Part shown: piece after piece, positions 14,536-22,519 of the stretch | How positions within the stretch are numbered: position 1 is the stretch's first letter | How the letters are laid out: each line of letters begins with the position of its first letter | Assembly: GCF_004348735.1 (NCBI RefSeq) | Contig: NZ_SMKT01000049.1 | Coordinates: 1 to 52,343, forward strand | Direction: 5' to 3' | Length of the DNA: 52,343 bases | Source of the DNA: Actinomadura sp. KC06 | GTDB taxonomy: Bacteria; Actinomycetota; Actinomycetes; Streptosporangiales; Streptosporangiaceae | The notes under the pieces: model-generated | Database searches by the model: none | What the model was told of the DNA's origin: nothing | The model's input: the letters and a program-made list of their open reading frames with translations, nothing else | Made by a program: the position numbers and the translations under genes

Positions 14536-16401
14536 TCAACTCGCGCTGTCCTGGCCGTCCGCGGCGCCGTCGTCCTCTTGGACGCTGCGGATGCCCTTCT
14601 GGAACGCCGCCATCAATCCGGGGTTGTGCTCGACTTCCTCGTCCGGGTCGTCCTGCTGGAAGACCGGGGCGTCCGCCAGTTCGGGCGGAAGGTGCGTCTG
14701 CGCCTGCCGCTGCGGCAACGGCGGCCGCGCCCCGCCGTTCCCCGGAGCGGCGGGCTCGGCGGCGTCCGGAACGGACGCGGCGGGTCCGGACGCGGCGGGT
14801 CCGGAGGCCGGCGCGGAGGTGTCGAGACCTTGGTCGACGACCGGGAGCGGGCCGGTCGAGACGTCCGGCGGGTTCGGCACGTCCGACGCATCCGCGGTGG
14901 GCGTGGACGGCCGCGCGTGCGCGGGACGGTGCGGGCGGCGGACCTGACCTTCCACGGCGACCGGTCCGACGCCGAGGACGTCCCGGTCGTTCAGCGCCAG
15001 CTGCGGCCCCGTCCCGGCGCTTGGCAGGGAGCCTGCGCTCTGCACGGAGCCGGCGGCGGGTTCCGCCACCCGCGCCGTCGTCGTGGCGGCGGGCGGGCGG
15101 GCCGCCCGCGCCTGCGCCGCCTCCGCCCGGCGCTTCTCCTCGGCGGCCTCCTCGGCCTCGGCCTGGCTGCCCTCCAGCTCCTTGGGCACGACGACGACGG
15201 CCTGCGTCCCGCCGTAGACGTTGCCCTGGAGCTGGACGCGGACCTTGTGGCGGCGGGCGAGCGCGGACACCACGAGGAGCCCGATGCGCCCGTCCTTGAG
15301 CAGCTCCTCGGTGTCGGCCCGCTCCTGGTCGGCGAGCAGCTCGTTCAGCCGGCGCTGGTCCCCCCGCGGGATGCCGATGCCGCGGTCCTCGACCTCGATG
15401 GCCAGCCCTGCGCTGACCATCTCGACGCGGATCAGCACCTGCGTGTTCGGCGGGGAGAACTTGGTGGCGTTCTCGATGAGCTCGGCCAGCAGGTGGACGA
15501 TGTCCGCGACGGCGCTGCCGTGCAGGCTGCCCTCGATGGGCGGCACGACCTTGACCCGGTTGTAGTGCTCCACCTCGGCGATGGACGAGCGCAGCACCTC
15601 GTAGACGCTCACCGGCTTCGTCCAGCGGCGGCGGGACGCGGCGCCGCCGATCACGGCGAGGCTCTCGGCCTGGCGGCGCGTCCGGGTGGTGAGGTGGTCG
15701 ACCTTGAACAGGCCCTTGAGGAGGTCGGGGTCCTCGACCTGGTTCTCCAGCTCGTCCAGCCCCTGGATGGCGCGGTGCGACAGCGACTGCATCCGGCGGG
15801 CGAGGTTGACGAAGACGCCGACGCGCTGCCCGGCGCTCCCGGCGGGCTCGCGGGCCGCTGCGGCGACCACGGCGTTCCACGCCTCGCTCTGCGCCTTCCG
15901 CAGCTCGTAGGCGAGCAGGATGACGGGATCGGCGGTGTCGGGCGCCGGGTAGTCCTCGCCGCGCGGCGCGGCCTTCTCACCGGCGATGAGCGCGGCGGAG
16001 AGCTTCTGCAGGTCGCGTCGGCCGTGGGCGACCAGGGACCCGAGCTCGCCGAGCCGCCACAGGATGTTGTCGCGGTCGCGGACGGCCGACTGCGCGTGCT
16101 GCCGGTGCACCCGCCGGGTGGTGGCGTCCGCCGCCACGACGGCGGCCCCGATGGTGATCGCGGCCCCCACCGCCGCCGCGGCCAGCACCAGCCGTGTCTG
16201 CTCGGACACGGTGTGACCGCTGTACAGGACGATCACGGCGGCGACCCCGAGCAGGCCCACAATGGTCGCGGGAAGCACGGAAATGGACAGGTGATAGGTG
16301 CGTATACTTCCCTGCCGACGCGTGCCATGGGTCATTGACCTGCCGTTTTGCCGGGCACCGCGGTGCTCGGCCTCGGCAGCTGGTTCGAAGTAGTCAGGCA
16401 T
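14536..16401 (-). CDS. cvnA: Conservon sensor-kinase-like protein (CvnA-like)
   Basis: Membrane ATP-binding protein of 621 aa. Two membrane segments near the N-terminus (VLPATIVGLLGVAAVIVLY and a following LVLAAAAVGAAITIGAAVV) are followed by a helical region with the nitrate-sensor-like core. A GHKL ATPase domain has N-box LAELIENATKFSPP and G1 box VEDRGIGIP. The last 180 residues are Pro/Ala-rich and disordered. No conventional dimerisation His is obvious, as in other CvnA proteins. ATG 16401 was chosen because GAGGA precedes it by 5 nt; ATG 16335 is a weaker alternative. First gene of the conservon operon. Confidence 0.9.
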   Translation of the reverse strand: MPDYFEPAAEAEHRGARQNGRSMTHGTRRQGSIRTYHLSISVLPATIVGLLGVAAVIVLYSGHTVSEQTRLVLAAAAVGAAITIGAAVVAADATTRRVHRQHAQSAVRDRDNILWRLGELGSLVAHGRRDLQKLSAALIAGEKAAPRGEDYPAPDTADPVILLAYELRKAQSEAWNAVVAAAAREPAGSAGQRVGVFVNLARRMQSLSHRAIQGLDELENQVEDPDLLKGLFKVDHLTTRTRRQAESLAVIGGAASRRRWTKPVSVYEVLRSSIAEVEHYNRVKVVPPIEGSLHGSAVADIVHLLAELIENATKFSPPNTQVLIRVEMVSAGLAIEVEDRGIGIPRGDQRRLNELLADQERADTEELLKDGRIGLLVVSALARRHKVRVQLQGNVYGGTQAVVVVPKELEGSQAEAEEAAEEKRRAEAAQARAARPPAATTTARVAEPAAGSVQSAGSLPSAGTGPQLALNDRDVLGVGPVAVEGQVRRPHRPAHARPSTPTADASDVPNPPDVSTGPLPVVDQGLDTSAPASGPAASGPAASVPDAAEPAAPGNGGARPPLPQRQAQTHLPPELADAPVFQQDDPDEEVEHNPGLMAAFQKGIRSVQEDDGAADGQDSAS

Positions 16402-16687
16402 CGGCGTCCTCAGTGCCTCGACGGTGAAGTTCACGCTACTGAGTAATACGTACTCGGATGGGTACAGTTCGTGTCTTAGGCTGGCACAACGCCTCAACCA
16501 GGAAGCGTGGATTGCAGAGATTCCCGCGACCCGAGGACGCTATCAGGGTATCCATCCCGATATGTCCCATTCCTCACGTATTCGCGTAAGTTGATCGTCG
16601 ACACGCGTTCACCTGAGGCGGACATCAGAACTCTCTGAAAGCTCCACGAGAAACGCAGGCCGCTGGTCAGGACGCTGACCGGCGTGA
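16402..16687. other. Intergenic region carrying the conservon promoter
   Basis: Between the conservon start and the exporter terminator. It includes a short inverted repeat GAGTA-5-TACTC (16441-16455) in an AT-richer patch upstream of the kinase-like gene, which could be part of its promoter. No gene was seen. Confidence 0.4.
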
Positions 16688-16719
16688 AGGGCCGTCAGAC
16701 CGATCGGTCTGACGGCCCT
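16688..16719 (-). terminator. Perfect 32-bp palindrome, likely terminator of the exporter operon
   Basis: The two 16-base arms, AGGGCCGTCAGACCGA and its exact complement, meet without a spacer, so RNA would form a 14-bp GC-rich stem with a 4-base loop. It lies 17 nt beyond the stop of the ABC permease on the minus strand and could also work in the opposite direction. No U-run follows, which is common in actinomycetes. Confidence 0.7.
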
Positions 16720-16736
16720 GTCCGGCCGGTTCATGG

Positions 16737-17510
16737 TCAGGACTTGTTGTAGGTGCGCTTGGCCCAGAGGTAGGACACGACGCCGATGCCGGCGCACCAC
16801 GCGATGGCGATGACGGCGTTGTCGTCGATCGGGGTGCCGAGCAGAAGGCCACGGACGGTCTGCATGACCGGGGTGAAGGGCTGGTACTCGGCGAACCAGC
16901 GCAGGACGGTGGGCATGGAGTCGGTCGGGACGAAGCCGCTGCCGAGGAAGGGCAGGAAGACCAGGGGCATCGGGGCGTTGCTCGCCGCCTCGGGCGTCGG
17001 GGACTTCAAGCCGAGGGCGACCGACAGCCAGGTGACGGCGACCACGAACAGGGTGAGCAGTCCGGTGGCGGCCAGCCATTCGACGGCGGTCGCGTTGGGA
17101 CGGAAGCCCATCGCCAGGGCGGCGCCGATGACGGCGGCCATGCCGAGAAGCTGCTGGACGACGCTGGCGACGACATGGCCGGTGAGGACCGACGCCCGGG
17201 AGATCCGCATGGTGCGGAAGCGGGCGATGATGCCCTCGGTCATGTCGGTGGCCACCATGACGGCGGTTCCCGTCGCGGCCATCGTCGCGGCCATGAGCAG
17301 GATGCCGGGCACGACGTAGTCGACATAGGTGTCGCGGCCGCCGCCGATGCCCGCTCCGAGCGCCCCGCCGAACACGTAGACGAACAGGAGCAGGAGGACG
17401 ACGGGCGTGACCAGCAGCTGCACGGTCATGGACGGGTAGCGCAGCAGCCGCTTGAGCTGGCGCCGGACCATCGTGGACGAGTCGCGGGCGGCGAGGGGGA
17501 GGGTGCTCAT
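16737..17510 (-). CDS. ABC-2 type exporter permease (DrrB family)
   Basis: Membrane subunit of a DrrAB-type drug/lipid exporter, 257 aa with six hydrophobic segments. Family features: N-terminal RRQLKRLLRYPSMTVQLLVTP, the long loop VDYVVPGILLMAATMAATGTA followed by TDMTEGIIARFRTMRISR, and the C-terminal FLGSGFVPTDSMPTVLRWFAEYQPFTP. The ATG overlaps the ATPase stop by 4 nt. The exported compound is unknown; its distance from the PKS genes (7 kb) makes a link possible but unproven. Confidence 0.92.
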   Translation of the reverse strand: MSTLPLAARDSSTMVRRQLKRLLRYPSMTVQLLVTPVVLLLLFVYVFGGALGAGIGGGRDTYVDYVVPGILLMAATMAATGTAVMVATDMTEGIIARFRTMRISRASVLTGHVVASVVQQLLGMAAVIGAALAMGFRPNATAVEWLAATGLLTLFVVAVTWLSVALGLKSPTPEAASNAPMPLVFLPFLGSGFVPTDSMPTVLRWFAEYQPFTPVMQTVRGLLLGTPIDDNAVIAIAWCAGIGVVSYLWAKRTYNKS

Positions 17511-18484
17511 CGGAGGGCCTCCGTGTTCTGGCCGGTGAGCTCGTTCTGGCCGGTGAGGGTGAGGAAGACGTCGTCGAGGTCGGGGGTGTGGACGCTGAGG
17601 CCGGCCGGTTCGACGCCCGCCGCGTCCAGCCGGGCGAGCAGGTCGCGCAGTGACGCGACGCCGCCGTCGGACGGGACCTGCAGCGTGAGCCGGTCGTCGT
17701 CGGACGGGTCCACGAAGCCCCGGCCGAGCGCGGCGAGCGCGGCGTCGAGCGCGTCGTCGCCGGTGAACCGCAGCGAGACGTGCCCGCCGGGGATGAGGCG
17801 CTTGAGCTCGTCGGCGGTGCCTTCGGCGATCAGCCGTCCGTGGTCGAGGAGGGCGATGTGGTCGGCGAGCTGGTCGGCCTCCTCCAGATACTGGGTGGTC
17901 AGGAAGATGGTGGTGCCTCCCGCGACGAGGTCGCGGACGATGCCCCACATGGTGCGGCGGCTGCGCGGGTCGAGCCCGGTGGTGGGCTCGTCCAGGAAGA
18001 TCAGGCGGGGATCGCCGACCAGCGTCATCGCCAGGTCGAGCCGCCGCTGCATGCCGCCGGAGTAGGCGCCGGCCGGCTTGCGGGCCGCGTCGACCAGGTC
18101 GAAGCGCTCCAGCAGCTCGGCGGCCTTGCGCTTGCCGTCGCGCCGGGGCAGGTGCTTGAGGTCTGCCATGAGGAGGAGGTTCTCCTCGCCGGTGAGCAGC
18201 TTGTCGACGGCCGAGTACTGCCCGGTGACGCCGATCGCGCCGCGCACGTCGTCGGCCTGGCGGGTCAGGTCGTGTCCCGCGACCTGGACCTGGCCGCCGT
18301 CCGCGCCGATCAGGGTGGACAGGATCTGGACGGTGGTCGTCTTGCCCGCGCCGTTGGGCCCCAGCAGCGAGAAGATCGTTCCTTCGGGGACGGCCAGGTC
18401 GATGCCGTCGAGCACGACCTTGTCGCCGTCCTTGCCGGGATAGGACTTGCGCAGCCCGGTCGCCGCGATGGCCAGGTTCGTCAT
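17507..18484 (-). CDS. ABC exporter ATP-binding protein (DrrA family)
   Basis: ATPase partner of the DrrB-like permease, 325 aa. Walker A is GPNGAGKTTTVQ, the Q-loop region reads VTGQYSAVDKLLTGEENL, the signature is YSGGMQRRLDLAM, Walker B is LIFLDEPTTGLDPRSR, and the switch region is IFLTTQYLEEADQLADHI. The DrrA-type C-terminal domain ends in HTPDLDDVFLTLTG, after which a duplicated LTGQN-E-LTGQN tail occurs (18-bp tandem repeat). Coupled to the permease by an ATGA overlap and 12 nt downstream of the DUF4097 gene. Confidence 0.94.
   Translation of the reverse strand: MTNLAIAATGLRKSYPGKDGDKVVLDGIDLAVPEGTIFSLLGPNGAGKTTTVQILSTLIGADGGQVQVAGHDLTRQADDVRGAIGVTGQYSAVDKLLTGEENLLLMADLKHLPRRDGKRKAAELLERFDLVDAARKPAGAYSGGMQRRLDLAMTLVGDPRLIFLDEPTTGLDPRSRRTMWGIVRDLVAGGTTIFLTTQYLEEADQLADHIALLDHGRLIAEGTADELKRLIPGGHVSLRFTGDDALDAALAALGRGFVDPSDDDRLTLQVPSDGGVASLRDLLARLDAAGVEPAGLSVHTPDLDDVFLTLTGQNELTGQNTEALR
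17525..17557. repeat. 18-bp period tandem duplication at the end of the ATPase gene
   Basis: GTTCTGGCCGGTGAG occurs at 17525-17539 and 17543-17557, identical over 15 bases. On the coding strand it gives LTGQN twice, within about 12 residues of the C-terminus. The perfect identity suggests a recent duplication. Confidence 0.8.
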
Positions 18485-18496
18485 GGTTCTGCTCCT

Positions 18497-19159
18497 TCAG
18501 AGGCTGCGGGCGGTGATGTCGCCGTGGGAGGTGGTGGCGCGGATGTCGAGGACGGTGGCGCCGTCGTTCTTGAGGGCGTTGCTGACGCGTCCGTAGGAGG
18601 TGCCGGCGTCCAGGGCGGCCGAGACGCCCGCGGCGGCGGCGACCGAGATGTCGCCGGACAGGGTGCGCAGCACGACCGTCCCGCCCGTGGCCTCGGCGAT
18701 CTGGATGTCGCCCCGCTGGGTGCTGATGTCCGCGGGGCCGTTCAGGCGGCCGATCTCGACGTCGCCGTCCAGCGCGGTGAGCCGGACGCCCGCGGCCTCG
18801 TCGATCTTGATGTGGCGGTAGCCGCCCTCGAAGGCGAGGTCGCCGAGGCGGCCGACGGTCCGGAGCTCGGCGCCGGACGTCGTCGCCTCGACCCGGGAAC
18901 CGGCGGGCAGCTTGACCGTCACCTCGACGGCTCCGGACGGCCCGAAGGCCCCCTTCCCGGCCGACGCCGTGATCCGCAGGACGCCGTCGCCGTATTCGAC
19001 CGCGGTCTGCTCCGCCGCCTTCACGTCGCGGCCCTTGGCGGCGTTCGCGGGCCGGACCTCGACCGCGGTGTCGGCCCGGTCCGCGGCGATGATCTGGACG
19101 CGTCCGGCGGGGATGTCCACGACGGCGGAGATCGGGGCCGGGGTGGGGAAGGTCTGCAT
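18497..19159 (-). CDS. DUF4097 beta-strand-repeat protein
   Basis: Protein of 220 aa composed of right-handed beta-helix-like strands: SGAELRTVGRLGDLAFEGG, AGVRLTALDGDVEIGRLNG, ADISTQRGDIQIAEATGG, VVLRTLSGDISVAAA and ATTSHGDITARSL. No signal peptide or membrane segment, so it is probably cytoplasmic. It is the first gene of the operon with the DrrAB-type exporter and lies opposite the divergent regulator. Such proteins often accompany exporters and stress regulators; the molecular role is unknown. Confidence 0.85.
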   Translation of the reverse strand: MQTFPTPAPISAVVDIPAGRVQIIAADRADTAVEVRPANAAKGRDVKAAEQTAVEYGDGVLRITASAGKGAFGPSGAVEVTVKLPAGSRVEATTSGAELRTVGRLGDLAFEGGYRHIKIDEAAGVRLTALDGDVEIGRLNGPADISTQRGDIQIAEATGGTVVLRTLSGDISVAAAAGVSAALDAGTSYGRVSNALKNDGATVLDIRATTSHGDITARSL

Positions 19160-19202
19160 CGTGCTCTCCCTTGCGCTCGCTGTTTCTGATGTTGGAAACG
19201 CT

Positions 19203-19326
19203 ACGTTGCATTCCAAGTCCCTGCAACGCAGACGTTGCACTGAATCAGCATCTATACAGGTAGTGGCACTGAAATCATTGCAACGATCCTCGCGAGTAAT
19301 GCAACGTTGAGCGTTGTCTCGTTGCA
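19203..19326. promoter_or_regulatory. Array of GTTGCA half-sites between exporter operon and regulator
   Basis: CGTTGCA or its complement TGCAACG occurs six times within 124 bp (19204, 19222, 19233, 19279, 19300, 19320), plus a shorter CGTTG at 19312. Two copies form a perfect palindrome TGCAACG-CAGA-CGTTGCA (19222-19239). Copies at 19300 and 19320 form a second inverted pair with the extra CGTTG between them. The array fills the whole divergent promoter region and is probably bound by the regulator at 19397. Confidence 0.75.
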
Positions 19327-19396
19327 ATGGATTGGTGGTTAACGCTATGGTGGACGCGTCGCGCACAGCCACGAAGGATCGATGAGGAGATCGCGA

Positions 19397-20155
19397 ATGC
19401 CCGGAGGCAGGCTCACCCAGCAGGACCGCCGGCAGATCGCGCTGGGGCTGGCCGACAACCTCCCCTACGCCGAGATCGCGCGCCGCCTCGACCGTCCGAC
19501 CTCGACGATCACGCGTGAGGTGATGCGCAACGGCGGCCCCACCGCCTACCGCGCCGACCTGGCCCACCGCGCCACCGAACGCCGCGCCCACCGGCGCGGG
19601 CAGGCCGCGCCCCGGGAGACGCAGGCGACGGCGCAGCCCTACGGACGTGACGCCGAGGCCGTGCGCGAGTTCGCCGAGACGCTCACCACCGTCTTCATGG
19701 CCTCGGGCCTGCCCAAGATGATGGCCCGGGTGCTGGCCTGCCTCTACACCACCGACTCGGGCAGCCTCACCGCGTCCGAACTCGCCCAGCGGCTCCAGGT
19801 CAGCCCGGCGTCCATCTCCAAGGCGATCGCGTTCCTGGAGAACCTGGAGCTCGTCCGCCGCCGCCGCGACGAACACCGCCGCGAGCGCTACGTCGTCGAC
19901 GACGACCTGTGGTACCAGTCGATCGTCCGCGGCACCCGCTCCAACGACCAGTTCGCCGAGGCCGCGCGCCAGGGCGTCGCCGTCCTCCGTCCCGGCACCC
20001 CGGCGGCCACCCGCCTCGAGAACGCCGCCCGCTTCCTCGACTTCGTTACCGAGAGCCTCATCCGCGCCGCCGAACAGGCTCGCGACGTCCTCTACACCCC
20101 CACCGAAACCACCTCGGCAGACGGCGACGCAGAACCACCTACCGACCCCCGGTAG
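19397..20155 (+). CDS. MarR/GbsR-like regulator with an IS30-type N-terminal HTH
   Basis: Transcriptional regulator of 252 aa with two different DNA-binding modules. Residues 1-45 (GGRLTQQDRRQIALGLADNL, AEIARRLDRPTSTITREVMRNGG) match the helix-turn-helix of IS30-family transposases. Residues 75-200 form a winged helix of the GbsR/MarR type (SGLPKMMARVLACLYTTDSG, LTASELAQRLQVSPASISKA). ATG 19397 follows AGGAG by 7 nt; an ATG five codons upstream has no such site. It is transcribed away from the exporter operon across an array of GTTGCA repeats, so it probably controls both directions. Confidence 0.85.
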   Translation: MPGGRLTQQDRRQIALGLADNLPYAEIARRLDRPTSTITREVMRNGGPTAYRADLAHRATERRAHRRGQAAPRETQATAQPYGRDAEAVREFAETLTTVFMASGLPKMMARVLACLYTTDSGSLTASELAQRLQVSPASISKAIAFLENLELVRRRRDEHRRERYVVDDDLWYQSIVRGTRSNDQFAEAARQGVAVLRPGTPAATRLENAARFLDFVTESLIRAAEQARDVLYTPTETTSADGDAEPPTDPR

Positions 20156-20281
20156 ACGGCTCGCCGTCAGCCCGTGTACTGCGAATTGAGTAGGTGAGGT
20201 GTCGGCAGGTGCACGACGACGGAGAGGTGGCGGACGGGCGAGGGTTGGGGCAACCGATTCCGATGTGGAGGCCTCTGTCCC

Positions 20282-22495
20282 GTGGCTCTGTTTCTCTACC
20301 GCCTAGGTCGCCTTGCCGCACGGCTGCGTTGGTGGGTCGTTGTGGTGTGGGTGGCCGTCCTGTGCGGGGTGGGCTTCGCGTCGACGACCGCGTCGGAGCT
20401 GCCGGAGGACTCCGGGGTCATGCCCGGCATCGAGGCCAGTGACGCGCTGGGCCTCATGGAGCAGCGGTTTCCCGGCGGGGCCGAGAACGCGACCGCCCGG
20501 ATCGTGTTCGTCGCGGACGAGGGGCAGCGCGTCACCGACGCCGCCAACCGCGCGGTCATCGAGCGGCTGGTGAGCGAGGCGTCGCGGGGAGAGCAGGTCG
20601 CCGCGGCGGTCGGGCCGTTCCAATCGCGGGCGGTGAGCAAGGACGGGTCGACGGCGTATGCGACGGTCCAGTACACGGCGTCGAAGAACGATCTCTCCGT
20701 GGCCGCCAAGGAGGACCTGCGCGGCGCCGTCGAGCGGGCGCGGTCGGCGGGGTTGACGGTGGAGGTCGGCGGGCCGGTGCTGGCCGACAAGCCCAAGGTC
20801 GGCGGGCTCAGCGAGGTCGTCGGCGTCATGCTCGCCGCGCTGGTGCTGCTGATCACGTTCGGTTCGCTGGTGGCCGCGGGGCTGCCGCTGCTGACCGCGA
20901 TACTCGGCGTCGGCATCAGCATGCTCACGATCCTCAGCGTCGGTGAGGCGTTCGGGCTGTCCACCACCAGCAGCACCCTGGCCATCATGCTCGGGCTCGC
21001 GGTCGGCATCGACTACGCCCTGTTCGTCGTGTCCCGCTATCGCGAGGAACGAGGCAAGGGGCACCCGGCCCAGGAGGCCGCGGGCCTGGCCGTGGGGACG
21101 GCGGGGTCGGCGGTGGTCGTCGCCGGGCTGACCGTGGTCATCACGCTGGCCGGGCTCACGCTGGTCGGCATCCCGACGGCGGCGAGGATGGGGCTGAGCG
21201 CCGCAGGGGCGGTCGTGGTCGCCGTGCTCATCGCGCTGACGCTGGTCCCCGCGCTGCTGGCCTTCTTTCCGGACGCCGTTCTCGCGCGCCGCGTCCGCCG
21301 TCCGGCGGTCCCCTCGGAAGGAACGAAGGACAACGCGGGGACGCGGTGGGCGCGGTTCGTCCGGCGGCGGCCCGTGGTCGTGCTGCTCGCCTCGGTCGCC
21401 GGCCTGGTGGTGCTCGCGGTGCCGGTGGCGAGCCTGCAGCTGGGCATGCCCGGGGACGAGGCCAAGTCCACCGAGACGACCGAGCGCCGGGCCTACGACG
21501 CGCTCGCGAAGGGCTTCGGGCCCGGCTTCAACGGGCCGCTGACCATCGTGGTGGACGCCCGAGGCGCGGGCGATCCGCGGACGGCCGTGAAGACCATCGC
21601 GGGCAGGATCGACGCGACGCCGGGAGTGGTGGCCGTGTCCCCGCCCCGGTTCAACCCCGCGCGCGACACCGCGCTGTTCACCGCGACGCCGTCCACCGCC
21701 CCCACGAGCGAGAAGACCAAGGACCTCGTCCAGCACATCCGGGACGGACGGTCCGCGACGCAGGCCGGCACCGGAGCGGCGTTCCTCGTCAGCGGGACCA
21801 CGGCGGTGGACATCGACGTCGCGCAGAAGGTGCCGGGCGCCCTCATCCCGTATCTCGGGGTCGTGCTCGGCCTGGCCTTCCTGCTCCTTCTGGTGATCTT
21901 CCGTTCGCTGCTCGTGCCGCTCAAGGCCGTGTTCGGCTTCCTGCTGTCCGTGCTCGCCTCGCTCGGCGCGGTCGTCGCCGTCTTCCAGTGGGGCTGGGCC
22001 GCCGACCTGATCGGCCTCCAGCAGACCGGCCCGATCATCAGCATGATGCCGATCGTGCTGGTGGGCATCATCTTCGGGCTGGCCATGGACTACGAGGTGT
22101 TCCTGGTCTCCCGGATGCGGGAGGCGCACACCCACGGCGAGTCCGCGGGCGACGCGGTCGTCACCGGCTTCCGGCACAGCGCCCGGGTCGTGGTCGCCGC
22201 CGCGCTGATCATGATGGCGGTGTTCGCCGGGTTCGTCGGCGCCGACCTGGCCATGATCAAGATGATCGGGTTCAGCCTGACCGCCGCCGTCCTCTTCGAC
22301 GCCTTCGTCGTCCGCATGGCCCTCGTGCCGGCCTTCCTCGCCCTGCTCGGTGAGCGGGCGTGGACGCTGCCGCGCTGGCTGGACCGGCTGCTGCCGCGCC
22401 TCGATCTCGAAGGCGAGGCCCTCACTCGTCGGCACCACGGTATCGCTGCCCCCGTAGGTACCGTGGTGCCGACCGCCGGTCGACGGACGGGATGA
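20282..22495 (+). CDS. MMPL/RND-family transporter
   Basis: Proton-driven membrane transporter, 737 aa, with about twelve membrane segments in two homologous halves. Each half has the MMPL motif: GLAVGIDYALFVVSRYREE in the first and FGLAMDYEVFLVSRMREAH in the second, with the Asp-Tyr pair that relays protons. Large extracellular loops follow helices 1 and 7. The GTG start has GGAGG 10 nt upstream. The two-component genes follow within 25 nt, so the system may sense envelope or export stress. The substrate (lipid or small molecule) is unknown. Confidence 0.92.
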   Translation: MALFLYRLGRLAARLRWWVVVVWVAVLCGVGFASTTASELPEDSGVMPGIEASDALGLMEQRFPGGAENATARIVFVADEGQRVTDAANRAVIERLVSEASRGEQVAAAVGPFQSRAVSKDGSTAYATVQYTASKNDLSVAAKEDLRGAVERARSAGLTVEVGGPVLADKPKVGGLSEVVGVMLAALVLLITFGSLVAAGLPLLTAILGVGISMLTILSVGEAFGLSTTSSTLAIMLGLAVGIDYALFVVSRYREERGKGHPAQEAAGLAVGTAGSAVVVAGLTVVITLAGLTLVGIPTAARMGLSAAGAVVVAVLIALTLVPALLAFFPDAVLARRVRRPAVPSEGTKDNAGTRWARFVRRRPVVVLLASVAGLVVLAVPVASLQLGMPGDEAKSTETTERRAYDALAKGFGPGFNGPLTIVVDARGAGDPRTAVKTIAGRIDATPGVVAVSPPRFNPARDTALFTATPSTAPTSEKTKDLVQHIRDGRSATQAGTGAAFLVSGTTAVDIDVAQKVPGALIPYLGVVLGLAFLLLLVIFRSLLVPLKAVFGFLLSVLASLGAVVAVFQWGWAADLIGLQQTGPIISMMPIVLVGIIFGLAMDYEVFLVSRMREAHTHGESAGDAVVTGFRHSARVVVAAALIMMAVFAGFVGADLAMIKMIGFSLTAAVLFDAFVVRMALVPAFLALLGERAWTLPRWLDRLLPRLDLEGEALTRRHHGIAAPVGTVVPTAGRRTG
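22428..22473. promoter_or_regulatory. 15-bp perfect inverted repeat inside the end of the MMPL gene
   Basis: GTCGGCACCACGGTA (22428-22442) and its exact complement (22459-22473) are separated by 16 bp. The element encodes part of the poorly conserved MMPL tail and lies 46 nt before the histidine kinase start. It may be the binding site of the co-encoded response regulator, or an RNA hairpin setting how much transcript continues into the kinase gene. Confidence 0.6.
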
Positions 22496-22519
22496 CGCCG
22501 CGACGCCCCGGAGCGTGCC

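Noticed and set aside
14122..16338. Plus-strand open frame opposite the conservon kinase and roadblock genes
   Set aside because: His/Arg/Gly-rich nonsense opposite well-defined genes.
16609..17079. Minus-strand frame overlapping the exporter permease and its terminator
   Set aside because: It runs through the perfect palindrome at 16688-16719 and lacks a domain.
19312..19316. Seventh GTTGCA copy counted as a full operator site
   Set aside because: It matches only CGTTG; kept as a partial half-site rather than a full one.
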